Shown: in pieces, positions 18,513 through 28,226 of the stretch
Position numbering within the stretch: the first letter of the stretch is position 1
Layout of the letters: every line of letters begins with the position of its first letter
NCBI RefSeq assembly: GCF_017498545.1
Contig: NZ_CP071793.1
Coordinates: 7,620,256 to 7,684,255 of the forward strand
DNA length: 64,000 nt
Source: Sulfidibacter corallicola
Lineage (GTDB): Bacteria > Acidobacteriota > Holophagae > Acanthopleuribacterales > Acanthopleuribacteraceae
Direction of reading: 5' to 3'
Position numbers and translations under genes: made by a program
Notes under the pieces: generated by a model
Told to the model about the DNA's origin: nothing
The model's input: only the letters and a program-made list of their open reading frames with translations
Database searches by the model: none

Positions 18513-18953
18513 ATGGTCCAAAAGGTGACTTCGCATGGATCGAGGATCGGGAGATGACCTTTCGTCGGGTTGCCTTATGTGGGACCAGACGGAACTGATT
18601 GTCTCTGGTGTGGATCAAAGACTTTTCGGAGAACCTTTCTTCATGCCGCGTGCCTAAATACTCCAGTATTGCGACTCCTGCCGGGGGTGCCATCGTCAAC
18701 GGAGCTCTATGGAATATCTCGATTTCGGGGAGGGCGCTTCCGGTTGGTGCGATCACCGATCTCGAGGGATTTCTTCAAAAACACCCTCGCCACGAACACA
18801 AAGCGACGATCGAAGGATTGATTGCGAAGCTGAAAACGTTCGTCGACCCCTGAATTCCGGTCGTTGCCTCTCTCTGGGCGATACTTCTCTCAAGCAATTC
18901 TCAAGCGCTAAATAGTTTAAAGTAGGCGTGTTGTGCATTTTGTGGGAGGAAAA
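18513..18953. other. Intergenic region with one doubtful short ORF
   Basis: An 84-codon plus-strand frame at 18599-18853 ends LEGFLQKHPRHEHKATIEGL and looks mildly protein-like, but it has no clear ribosome binding site or recognised family. It may be a remnant. Nothing else is evident before the repeat array. Confidence 0.3.
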
Positions 18954-19560
18954 TATCAGGAAGTCAGGAACCAAGGAAGCCAGGATGGATTGGGTCGTTC
19001 TCCAGTGTGGCCGCTTTTTCCTTTCCTGGTTTCCGTTCTTCCTGAGTTCCTGATGATTTGCTCGGAGTTAGAGATGCGCAAAACGCGAAGCGCTTTGGGT
19101 TTTGAGTTGATCAAACGGAGTTGGAAGGTGGTGCTGTCGACCAAGTGGTGCGTTTTGGGTCAAAATTGATCAGGAAGTCAGGAATCAAGGAAACCTGGAA
19201 GGATTTGCTGGTGCTCCGGGGTGGGTGCTTGATCCTGTCCTGGTTTCCGTTCTTCCAGGGTTCCTGATGATTTGCTCGGAGTCAGAAATCCGCAAAACGC
19301 GAAGCGCTTTTTGTTCTGAGTCGGTCAAACGGAGTTGGAAGGTGGTGCTGTCGGCCAAGTGGTGCGTTTTGGGTCAAAATTGATCAGGAAGTCAGGAATC
19401 AAGGAAACCCGGAAGGATTTGCTCGTGCTCCGGGGTGGGTGCTTGATCCTTTCCTGGTTTCCGTTCTTCCAGGGTTCCTGATGAATTGCTCGGAGTCAGA
19501 AATCCGCAAAACGCGAAGCGCTTTGAGCCCCGAGTTGGCAGGAAAGTGCCAGAATCGGAG
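18954..19560. repeat. Second 214-bp tandem repeat array
   Basis: Copies begin at 18954, 19168 and 19382, again exactly 214 bp apart, with the same unit as the array at 12434-13040. The first copy is the most diverged in its 5' third (CCAGGATGGATTGGGTCG replaces the usual sequence). The array stops at the 3' end of the second kinase gene, in the same register as the first array does. Confidence 0.88.
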
Positions 19561-19564
19561 GTAG

Positions 19565-22500
19565 TCAATCGGTTTGGCGTCGTTCGAGACGTTTCTTGGC
19601 GTCCAGGGTGAGGTAGTGGTCCTCGCCCATGCGATCGGCCAGGGCCTGCTGCGCGGCGCGAAGCAGGCTCTGGGCTTGGTCCTGTTGACCGAGACCGTGG
19701 AGGATGTGTCCCTTGATGGAGTTGGCGACCTGATGGAATTCGTGCTCCGGCGGCAGGCAGTCGGCATAGATGGTGGCCGCTTCCTCTATCATCGGGAGCG
19801 CTTCCTCGTGCTGGCCCATGTCGGCCAGCAAATCCGAGAGATCGATCAGCGTATTGGCGATCAGCGGGTGCTTGGGGCGAAGGATTTCGCGGCGTTTGGT
19901 GAGGACGTCATGAAATAGGCTTGCTGCGTTTTTTTGATCCCCTTTAAGACATAACAAGCGGGCTTGCTGGTGGTTGATTTCTGGGAGAAGAAGTGGATCT
20001 TGGGAGTCCTTTGCGTTGGCATATACTTTTTTTAGGTGAGACTCAGGCTCGAGAATTTGCCCCCTTATAATTAACACAGTGGCTAAGTTTAATTGGATAG
20101 ACATCACTTGGTGGTCGTTGTGTTGTAGGATGTCTTGAGCTAGGAGAAATGATTTTTGAAAATGAAATTCTGCTTTATTAAGTTTGCCAAGAAAATGTGC
20201 TGATTTCCCTAGTGATCTTTGAATGCGAAAGGCGCTAATGGGATCCTGATTGTCAGAGTCTCTTATTGTTTGGGCTGCTTTGGTTATGCGGAGCCTTGCT
20301 TTGTGATAACTGCCTGCCGCATTTAAAATGTCCGATAGAATCAATGAGTTATATATGAAATGGGGATGATGACTTTTTTGAGTTTGTTGCCGTGTGTGGA
20401 GAGCTTTGAGAATCCATTCTTTGGACTCATTGTAATAACCGTTTGAGAATAGAACTTTTGCAATATTAGCCTGGACTGTCGCTACGTGTGGGTGATGCTC
20501 TCCGAAATGTTTCTTGAACTCAGTTAGTGTCTGCCTGAAGAGTATGCTAGATGTTTGGTAGTTTCGTTTTTGTTTGTATAGATATGCCAAATCATTTCTT
20601 TTGGAAGATATGTAGTAATTATTGCTTTCGAATATTTTTTCTGATAACGCTAGTGATTTTTTTAGAAGTGGTTCCGCTGAAGCAAAGTCCATTTTGTCTA
20701 AAAATAACTTTCCAAGATTGTTGAGCCTGTTTGCAAAGTGGATATGATGTTCTCCATATAATTTTTTATCGATGTTTAATGCTTGGTGATAGTAGACTTG
20801 GGCTTTATTGTATTCTCCTTGCCTTCGAGCTATTTGCGCCAGGGCATCAAGGTTATTGGCAATGCCTATGTGAAAATCTCCGTAAATGTTTCGATACATT
20901 GTTAGAGATTGAGCGTGGAGGTCTTTGGCTTTCTGATAATTACCGCGATATTTTGCAAGTGTTCCCATGCCGCTGAGAACTTTGGCTGTGTAGTGATTCT
21001 CTTCACTTAAGTGATTTTCTGTTAGTGACTTTGTTTTTAGGAGCATGTTTTCGGCGGCTGCATAGTCTCCTCTGAAGATGTGTAAGTAACTGTATTGAAA
21101 ATATGCTTCGATTTGGTGTGGGTTCTGTTCGCCAAAAAGATGCTGGTTGATTTCTATGGACGCTAATAAATCTGTCTCTGCCTGGTTGTAATTGCCTAGC
21201 CAAATTGAGAATGTTCCTCTAGAACAATATGCGGTTGCAGTGTAAGAGTGATGGTCACCATATATTTCCGTCAATGTATCGATTAGTCTTGAAAGCTCAT
21301 GCACTGCCTTGTGATATTGGCCAAGGTTGGCAAGAACATCGGCGTAAGCTTGGCGAATAAGGCATTGTTCTCTTGTTGGTAATTCTACAATGTGGGGAGA
21401 GAGTTTTTCAAAAACCTCTGCGGCTTCTATTGGTTTTCCTGTTAAAAACAACTGGTGGGCTCTCATGAGTGCTAGACGCGTGCGGGAGAACTTATTTAGG
21501 TTTTTAACTTGTCTGTCGACCCAAGTTTTTAGGCGTTTCTCGGAAGCAGAATAATCACCATGTAACTGGAGTTTTCGAATCAGTTCCGATTCGATAAAAA
21601 ACGCTTCCTCTGTATCGGACTTCACTTGTTGCGAAGCTTCTTCCAGCAACTCAATCCCTTGATCTTGATGCCCTAAAGCGAAATACACCTTGCCCATGGT
21701 GGCCATGAGGCGGACTTTGACCTCGGGTTCGTCGATCAGGCCCGTTTCGAGCTGGCGGCGGCCGTTCTCCATCACCTCGAAGGCGCTCACTTCGCGGTTC
21801 TTCGACAGGTTCGGATCGGTCTGCTCGAACATCGAGACCAGGAAGTCGGTGACGTGCTCCGCCGTGCGCTTCTCGCGGGAGATCATCCTCTGCTGGTGTG
21901 CGGCGTACACGGAAAACACCACCAGGAACAGCACCAAACCACTGGCCAGGGACAACGGCCAAGGGTTGCGCAGGACGAACTTGCGGAAGCGGTAGAGGGT
22001 GGTGGCCGGACGGGCCTCGATCGGTAAGCCGCGCAGGTAGGCCCGCACGTCGGCGGCGAAGGCCTCGACACTGGCGTAGCGTCGCTTCAGGTCCCGCTCC
22101 AGGGCCTTGAGCGCGATGGTGTCCAGATCGCCGCGCAACTGGCGGGTGAAGCGGCCGGTGGTCTCGCCCTCCTTGCCGCGGACCCGGCTGGGCCTGGTGA
22201 TCGGCGACTCGTTGACGGCGCGCATCACCCTGGCCAGGTTGCGCGGGTTCATGCGGTAGGGGCGCTGGCCCGTGAGCATTTCGTAGAACAGGACACCCAG
22301 GCTGTACACGTCCGATGCCGCGCTCAGGCGCTGGCCGTTGACCTGCTCCGGCGAGGCGTACTCCGGCGTCATCATCGGTGTGGAGAGCGCGGTGACGGTC
22401 TGCTGCTCGCCCGTGTCGGGGTTGAGCACGGCGGCGATGCCGAAGTCCAACAGCTTGGGCTCGCCCTCGGGGCTGACCATGATGTTGCGGGGCTTGAGGT

Positions 22501-23338
22501 CGCGGTGGATGACCATGTGCTGGTGGGCGTGGCTGAGCGCGTCGCAGATCTTCAGGAAGAGCTGGAGCCGGTCCTTCAGGTCGAGGTCGTGCTTGGCCAG
22601 GTAGACGTCGAGGGTCTGGCCGGCCACGTACTCCATCGCCAGCCAAGGCTGGCCGGAAGGCAGCACGCCGGCGTCGATCAGGTGGGCGATGTTGGTGTGC
22701 TGGAGCCCCGAGAGGATTTTGCATTCCTTGCGGAAGAGCGACATCATCTTGGGGTTCCAAGTGTTCAGGGTCTTCAGCGCGACCTGGAGGTCGAGATCGT
22801 CGGCGCGGGTGGCCAGGTAGACGTTGCCCATGCCGCCGCGGCCCAGCTTCCTCTCGATGCGGAAGGGCCCGCACGGCGAGCCGGGCCCCAGCTCCATCTG
22901 ACTGCTGAAGACCTCGCCCGGCGCGGCCCCACCTGGTGGCACCTCGTTTTCCGGGGTCGGGTCTTTCGCCTGCTTGCTGCTCTTGGCCTGGTCGTCTTCT
23001 GTTGATTCGATGGGATTCGCTGTGTCGTTCGTCTCGTCGGAGGAAGTGCCTGCATCGACGCGGCCCTCGGCGGTGTAGGCCTGCATCCAACGCTTCAGAA
23101 CTTCGGGATCCCTGGCCTCAACGAAGCGAAAGAGCTGATCGGCGCGGCTCTCGTCGGTTGGTACATCGTTGTCCGACATTTCGTGGTCCGGTATACCGTT
23201 GTCTGACACTTCGTGGTCCGACCTTTCGGGGTCCGACCTTTCGGTGTTCGGTATTCCGTGATCCGACACCTCGGGGTCAGCGGGGTCCGGATCCGGATGG
23301 GCGACGTTACGAGGTCTGTCGGTCATCGTGGCGCTCAC
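19565..23338 (-). CDS. Membrane Ser/Thr protein kinase with TPR repeats (copy 2)
   Basis: This 1257-residue paralogue of the 13045-16734 gene has a GTG start at 23338. The kinase domain and transmembrane segment are nearly identical, and here the DFG motif is intact (LLDFGIAAVL), so this copy looks catalytically complete. The acidic leader is longer and contains a short tandem expansion (SDPERSDHEVSDNGIPDHEMSDND), visible in DNA as repeated TCCGACCTTTCGG-type units near 23215-23250. After residue about 545 the TPR core (DNA about 19910-21670) is AT-rich and barely alignable with copy 1. The last 115 codons are again almost the same. TPR units carry the YGDHH / GEHHPH signature of kinesin-light-chain repeats. 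This looks like a sensor kinase with an exchangeable ligand-binding region. Confidence 0.93.
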   Translation of the reverse strand: MSATMTDRPRNVAHPDPDPADPEVSDHGIPNTERSDPERSDHEVSDNGIPDHEMSDNDVPTDESRADQLFRFVEARDPEVLKRWMQAYTAEGRVDAGTSSDETNDTANPIESTEDDQAKSSKQAKDPTPENEVPPGGAAPGEVFSSQMELGPGSPCGPFRIERKLGRGGMGNVYLATRADDLDLQVALKTLNTWNPKMMSLFRKECKILSGLQHTNIAHLIDAGVLPSGQPWLAMEYVAGQTLDVYLAKHDLDLKDRLQLFLKICDALSHAHQHMVIHRDLKPRNIMVSPEGEPKLLDFGIAAVLNPDTGEQQTVTALSTPMMTPEYASPEQVNGQRLSAASDVYSLGVLFYEMLTGQRPYRMNPRNLARVMRAVNESPITRPSRVRGKEGETTGRFTRQLRGDLDTIALKALERDLKRRYASVEAFAADVRAYLRGLPIEARPATTLYRFRKFVLRNPWPLSLASGLVLFLVVFSVYAAHQQRMISREKRTAEHVTDFLVSMFEQTDPNLSKNREVSAFEVMENGRRQLETGLIDEPEVKVRLMATMGKVYFALGHQDQGIELLEEASQQVKSDTEEAFFIESELIRKLQLHGDYSASEKRLKTWVDRQVKNLNKFSRTRLALMRAHQLFLTGKPIEAAEVFEKLSPHIVELPTREQCLIRQAYADVLANLGQYHKAVHELSRLIDTLTEIYGDHHSYTATAYCSRGTFSIWLGNYNQAETDLLASIEINQHLFGEQNPHQIEAYFQYSYLHIFRGDYAAAENMLLKTKSLTENHLSEENHYTAKVLSGMGTLAKYRGNYQKAKDLHAQSLTMYRNIYGDFHIGIANNLDALAQIARRQGEYNKAQVYYHQALNIDKKLYGEHHIHFANRLNNLGKLFLDKMDFASAEPLLKKSLALSEKIFESNNYYISSKRNDLAYLYKQKRNYQTSSILFRQTLTEFKKHFGEHHPHVATVQANIAKVLFSNGYYNESKEWILKALHTRQQTQKSHHPHFIYNSLILSDILNAAGSYHKARLRITKAAQTIRDSDNQDPISAFRIQRSLGKSAHFLGKLNKAEFHFQKSFLLAQDILQHNDHQVMSIQLNLATVLIIRGQILEPESHLKKVYANAKDSQDPLLLPEINHQQARLLCLKGDQKNAASLFHDVLTKRREILRPKHPLIANTLIDLSDLLADMGQHEEALPMIEEAATIYADCLPPEHEFHQVANSIKGHILHGLGQQDQAQSLLRAAQQALADRMGEDHYLTLDAKKRLERRQTD

Positions 23339-24327
23339 TTCTCGATTCGAGAGCGTTCTTTCTCTGAGTTCCGGGCTTGGCGTTCTGGCGTTTGAAGGGA
23401 CGGCCTTTACGTCGATTCGTCACTCAAAAAGGGAGCGGCAGGTGAATAGGTTCAAACGCGGCAGGATCCGGTGGTTTTTGTGGGCTGGGGTTTTGGGCGT
23501 TTGTCGAGTGAGACGTCGTTTGTACGATATTTTACATGAAAAATAATGAGTTTTGCCGATGAAATGTGCTTGGGTCGGGTCTGGTTTGCCCGCGAAGGAT
23601 ACAACCGCTCCCGGTGAAGATCATGATCCAGGGGGATTCGACACCAGCCAGGGGAGAGCCAGGATTTTTACCACAGAGTCGCCGTCCAGGCCGGGGGCCC
23701 GGGTTTCAGGTGGGTAACTAATCGAAGCGAATCGTTTGGGAGTTCCCGCATTTGTGAGAGGGGCGTCGTTGCAGTAAGTTGGCCCGCCGGGCCGACATTT
23801 TTCGACGAACTCCCTGCACATCCGCCTTTTTAGGTTTTTATCTTTATCTTCGAGCTTTACAGAGTTTGTTACATAAGAGCCCCGGACCAGCGGGCAAACC
23901 CGCTCGATTTCGAGAATGAAACAAGGCGAAGTGAGCTAGCATGGTGGTCCCGGCTGCCTGAGAGGGTTGTCATGCCAGGTAGGTGCGACCGCTGGTCGCA
24001 CATTCCAAAGCTCCTGCTTCTATTGGTGCTTCGCTCTTTGGCGTCTCGCATCTGCGGAGTGTGGATCGCTTCGAAGAGCAATCTGAGCCGGTAAACCTAT
24101 TGCATGGGCTCAATAGGGTGTATTGTACAAGCCATTTATATCAAGATACTTGAGCTTGATGGCGACATCCTGGCTGACTTGTGTTATTTCCGTAATTAGC
24201 TTCGTTTGTCATCTTTATCTCAGGGACTTCGCGAGACCAAACACGAGACTTACAAAAATGCCCTCACCTGCCAAAATCATAACTGAGGCACAGCTTTTCT
24301 CTTGGGCCAGGTAATTCCTCGTTCACC
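23339..24327. repeat. Intergenic region, last REP-like hairpins before the accessory block
   Basis: It begins with the kinase upstream block shared with 16735-16985. REP-like elements follow at about 23735-23800 (TTGGCCC/GGGCCGA) and 23950-24001, where the stem is perfect: GTGCGACC (23983-23990), loop GCT, GGTCGCAC (23994-24001). No further copies of this family were found to the right. Base composition drops from about 24.1 kb onward, so the edge of the accessory region probably lies here. I see no gene. Confidence 0.55.
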
Positions 24328-25014
24328 ATGGGCCAACTCTGCGGGCTGTGCAGAAAAAAGGAGGAACCGATACCAGATTGTTCAAGTGTTGAGCCGATTG
24401 AGAAAGGACAGATCAACGGAAAACCTAACCCCAATCATCCAAAAAAAGGCTCTTCAATCAAAGTTTCACCAATCAAAGACAAGACGGCTATCAAGGCAAT
24501 AAAGGACTTTCTCGCAGGTCGCCCCCGTGACTTGTGTTTTTTTACCTTGGGGATAAATACGGCATTCCGGGCGAATGAGCTTCTGTCAATCAAAATTTAT
24601 CAGGTTCGGAGATTGAGACCTGGTGATGATTTCGAATTGAAACTCCCGAAAACGAAGACTTATCGTAGGGTAACAGCGAATAGGGCCGTAGTGAATGCGA
24701 TTCAGAATCTACTTAAGTCAGGCCACTTTGAGGATGAGGATTGGTTGTTCAAAAGCAAAACAACAAATGAACCGCTAAAGGTGTCCACGGTTTCAAAGTA
24801 TGTAAAAAATTGGTGCCAAAAAGCTGGACTCGCGGGCAACTATGCTAGCCATTCGTTGCGAAAGACTTGGGGCTATTGGCAACGTGTCGGAAAAGATGTT
24901 CCCATTCCACTTTTGATGGTCGCATTTGGCCACTCCAATCAGTCGCAAACACTTCAATACCTGTGTATTCAGAGCGAGGAAATTGCTGGAATCTATATGG
25001 GTCTAGAACTTTAG
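24328..25014 (+). CDS. Short tyrosine recombinase (integrase)
   Basis: This 228-residue protein has the catalytic domain of tyrosine site-specific recombinases. Arg81 lies in NTAFRANELLSIK, Lys candidates lie at 108-110, HSLRKT supplies His175 and Arg178, FGHSN supplies His202, and the nucleophile Tyr211 is in TLQYL. The usual core-binding domain is reduced to about 50 polar residues, so this is a minimal form. It stands at the left edge of the AT-richer accessory region and probably moved or moves part of it. The start ATG at 24328 is not strongly supported by a ribosome binding site. Confidence 0.85.
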   Translation: MGQLCGLCRKKEEPIPDCSSVEPIEKGQINGKPNPNHPKKGSSIKVSPIKDKTAIKAIKDFLAGRPRDLCFFTLGINTAFRANELLSIKIYQVRRLRPGDDFELKLPKTKTYRRVTANRAVVNAIQNLLKSGHFEDEDWLFKSKTTNEPLKVSTVSKYVKNWCQKAGLAGNYASHSLRKTWGYWQRVGKDVPIPLLMVAFGHSNQSQTLQYLCIQSEEIAGIYMGLEL

Positions 25015-25330
25015 GAATTTTTGGGGCCATATTAATGGCCCTCAATTTAAATTGTCAACCTTCTCCATTGAGGACATTTTGAAATCCCTAAGCGTGAGGA
25101 GAGTACCCTTTTCCCGGGGAATTAGCCAAGCACCCAACTTTTCCGTGAAACTTAGCAAGCGAAAATCCGTGCTTTAACTCCTATCCTCGAACTACTAGTT
25201 GGTACCTTTACTCAGAATTTCTAGGAGTTTTTGATGACTCTACCGCATAGTTTGATCCCTAACTTAGAGCAAATATCTGGAGTTATTTTGAAATCTAAAG
25301 TAATTGACCCATGGATAAATTCGAGTTTAT
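25015..25330. other. Intergenic, no feature recognised
   Basis: AT-rich spacer between two convergent genes. I see no gene, repeat or clear terminator. Confidence 0.4.
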
Positions 25331-26623
25331 TCATTCCTGAGTATTTGAAATGTGTTTATGATAATGAACTAATCTTGCTTTAGGAGTTACGAGAATCGTT
25401 TTCTTTCTTTTGTCAGAATCATCTTGGAGACTGGTAACTAGTCCACAATCTTCAAGGTCTTTAATGCTTGGCCTCATGGCTGGATAGGACCTAAAGCCGA
25501 ATTCCGCAAAAGAACCTGGAGAAGTTTCACCTCCCAATTCGATAAGTTTATCAAATACCGACCAGGCGCGCGGCCTAAGAAAACTCGATACAGAACTAAA
25601 GATTTTCGAACTCTCAAAATCTAGCCACTCTTGGAAATATTCTTCTTTTTCTTCCTTGGTTTGAGGTTGATCATTATCACTTACCCATGTGCAATAGTTA
25701 TCAGAGTAGCTAAGGACTGATCTAGTGTTTCCGTTTAAGATTTCGTATAGTAATCTAAAAGAATCGATAGTCAAAGGCATATATGGCTCGCTGATTACGG
25801 CGTAGTATTCGATTCGAGATTTCCAAAGTTCCTCAATGCATTCATCATCTATTTTTTTAATGTTTATCGGATCATGTAAAATACCCTCAATTCTTGGAGA
25901 AGAGAGAACGCTATATGTTACCCCTAGCGCACCGCAAACAACCCATCTCAAACCTGGAGATAATAAAATTTCGTCACGAAGTTGTTCAACAAACTCTCGT
26001 GCCTTGTTTGATGTCATCAGTAATTCAAGGTTATCAACAACACATAGAACACCGCCTGACGAATGTGAAGGAAAAAGTTCGCTTAACCAATCAAGAACTA
26101 TCTTCTTAAAGCCGCTTCTTGAAAACCCAGATGAAGTATTGATCGCGTTTATTTTTCCTCCGCCAAAAAGCCCACTTATCGATGCTGAATAAGAATGGAT
26201 CTGAGGAGAATTTAACCAGCTATTAAGATGTCTTGTATCAAGATTACCTGTAATTTTCTTTAATTGGGATTGATGTTCGATGAGTGCTTGAGCTACTTCC
26301 ATCAATACGTCGTTAACAAATTCTTCAACGAATGAACTGGGATTAAGTTGAAAATTTTTATTCAAAGGTATTATAACAGGACTATTTCCTGATTCCAAAA
26401 AGCTCTTGAAGCATTTGTACGCAGCTACATTTATTAGGCTTGTTTTACCTATACCATTTGCCCCTTCAATTGAGGTTATTTTAGGTGGATTGTGTAGCCT
26501 TCTCTGGATTTTAATAATCTCAGAATTTCTACCAACTAGAAGTGCTTCCCCTTTTTCATCGGCTTCCAGCGCTTTAGTTTGAAAGGGTGACTCTGTAAAA
26601 CCCCACTCTTGGTAAATATTCAA
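25331..26623 (-). CDS. AAA/STAND-like ATPase with C-terminal winged helix
   Basis: Translation probably starts at a TTG (26623), since GAGGAG lies 7 bases upstream. In 430 residues the N-terminus (WGFTESPFQTKALEADEKGEALLVGR) is followed by Walker A GANGIGKTS near residue 55 and Walker B VLCVVDNLEL near 190. A sensor-like GLRWVVCGALG comes next. The final 90 residues (RPRAWSVFDKLIELGGETSPGSFAEFGF...LVTPKAR) look like a winged-helix domain. This layout resembles ORC/Cdc6-like and AAA_22 ATPases found beside integrases and in defence or mobile loci. It is convergent with the integrase at 24328. A role in regulating or licensing the mobile element, or in defence, is inferred from context only. 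Confidence 0.7.
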   Translation of the reverse strand: MNIYQEWGFTESPFQTKALEADEKGEALLVGRNSEIIKIQRRLHNPPKITSIEGANGIGKTSLINVAAYKCFKSFLESGNSPVIIPLNKNFQLNPSSFVEEFVNDVLMEVAQALIEHQSQLKKITGNLDTRHLNSWLNSPQIHSYSASISGLFGGGKINAINTSSGFSRSGFKKIVLDWLSELFPSHSSGGVLCVVDNLELLMTSNKAREFVEQLRDEILLSPGLRWVVCGALGVTYSVLSSPRIEGILHDPINIKKIDDECIEELWKSRIEYYAVISEPYMPLTIDSFRLLYEILNGNTRSVLSYSDNYCTWVSDNDQPQTKEEKEEYFQEWLDFESSKIFSSVSSFLRPRAWSVFDKLIELGGETSPGSFAEFGFRSYPAMRPSIKDLEDCGLVTSLQDDSDKRKKTILVTPKARLVHYHKHISNTQE

Positions 26624-26744
26624 GGATAACTCCTCGGCTCATCGAGAGAGAATTTTCGACTTTCTCCATTCTAGATTTCATTTTGTTTTTAATCAAATCG
26701 AATTATTTTGAATGAAAAGCCGACACCTTTCGCAACAGGGTCGG

Positions 26745-26885
26745 TAAAGCCAATTATTGACTGTAGATTCCTCTAGATGTTTGCTTTTTCCGGGAAGAAG
26801 CTTGGAATGCAGACTGTTGATGATCAAGTGAGAGGCGAATCGCTCGCTCTTTAAACTCTGGTGAATAGCGCTTTGTACTTTTCAT
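26745..26885 (-). pseudogene. IS3-family OrfA fragment
   Basis: From the ATG at 26885 the minus strand reads MKSTKRYSPEFKERAIRLSL, the typical N-terminus of IS3-family OrfA proteins (helix-turn-helix). The similarity ends after about 30 codons. No OrfB or terminal repeats accompany it, so it is a relic. Confidence 0.6.
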
Positions 26886-26964
26886 AACTCCATCCTAATC
26901 AAGAAATGGAGTCTCCGGCAATCCCGGGGCGATTCATATCCACTCCGTAGGTTTTACCCATCGC

Positions 26965-27840
26965 CGAAGAGAGCGCCGCGATCCCTATTCGCGAGGTCGT
27001 TGATCGCTTCCTGAACACAAAAACCTCGTGGGAGAAACAACGTGCCTACCGTCGCGAGGTGACAGGGCTCCTCAATCAACTGGGTCTCGACGGTGACAAA
27101 ACTTTTGCCGATCTGATCAGTCTTGGAATTGGCTGATCGTTACAACAGTATTTATTTGTACTTGAGCGACTATCTTCGAATTGATCCACACACGAACCGA
27201 GTATGTAATGTACGAACTTATAACCGTCGATGAAACACGCTTCCATCATTTTTTGGATTTCTGGTCAAGCTCTACGAATTCCGTATTAATCCAATAATAT
27301 ATATGGAGACGCTTGATGTATCCAAGCGCAGCAATACTCATGACCTCACCGAAGATAAGGCTTTGGTAATCCTACACCACATGAAACAACGCGCCTCCCA
27401 GAGCGAGACCAGAGCTCGCGACTTTCTATTCGTTCTAGGACTTTTTTGGCCGCCCTCCGCCGTCGCGAAATCGCCGATTTGCGATGGGGCCAGATAGATT
27501 TTATCAATAAGTTGGCATGACTTACTCAAAAGGGAAACAAAGAGAAACTGATTCCGGTTCCTTCTGGATACCTAACTCTTCTCAATGAGTTTCGAGCTAA
27601 ATAGGGCCAATCTTGTGACTTTATCTTCTATCCATTCCAAAACCACAGGTTCCGCGAAACATTAAAGCCTATTTCGGTCAATTATATCAACAATATCGTA
27701 AAACGAACTGCGACTATTCTTGTGCCAGGTAGAAACATATCGCCAAACTCTTTCCGCACAAACTTTGTAGCTCTTGGTCTCAAACGGAAAGCCGATATCA
27801 AAGCTACACAGAGCGGTACCGCTCATGGGTCAACGTAAAT
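26965..27840 (+). pseudogene. Decayed tyrosine recombinase
   Basis: Pieces of a XerC-like integrase can be read in shifting frames. VVDRFLNTKTSWEKQRAYRR and VTGLLNQLG (about 26990-27085) form the N-terminal SAM-like domain. RRREIADLRWGQIDF (about 27455-27505) holds the first catalytic Arg block. TQKGNKEKLIPVPSGYLTLL (about 27525-27580) follows. ISPNSFRTNFVALGLKRKADI (about 27735-27800) sits where HxxR and the helix after it belong, and the His has been lost. Several stops and frameshifts separate the parts. It is a dead integrase, evidence of an older insertion event here. Confidence 0.7.
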
Positions 27841-28226
27841 CGTTTCATACTACGATTAAAGGAATCCCCTTGAAGTCAATTTAATCCATCTACTTGGAGA
27901 ATTTTTGTATAGATTTGAAATAGTCTGAACAACTGTAGCCGTTACGAATTGATTAGTTACCAATATAACTCAGGTTTAGTTTTACCAAACTATCTCATTT
28001 AGGCTCCTTTTGTATCGCCCCAAATGACTCCGATTCGACTACGAACAGATTTTTGCTAATGCACCCAATCATAAACCTCTGCCATCATGAAACTTGGGAA
28101 TCTAGCACTGCGTTGGTCAAGATCTCTGAGATTTGACAATACCGGTCTTTTATGGGATAGTCGGAGATCTGCAAGCTTTTTCAGTTGAATTTTCTGCATA
28201 AACATTGTCGTGGGGAAGTGCTGGAA
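27841..28226. other. Intergenic, no feature recognised
   Basis: AT-rich spacer between the integrase relic and the next gene. I see no gene or repeat. Confidence 0.4.
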
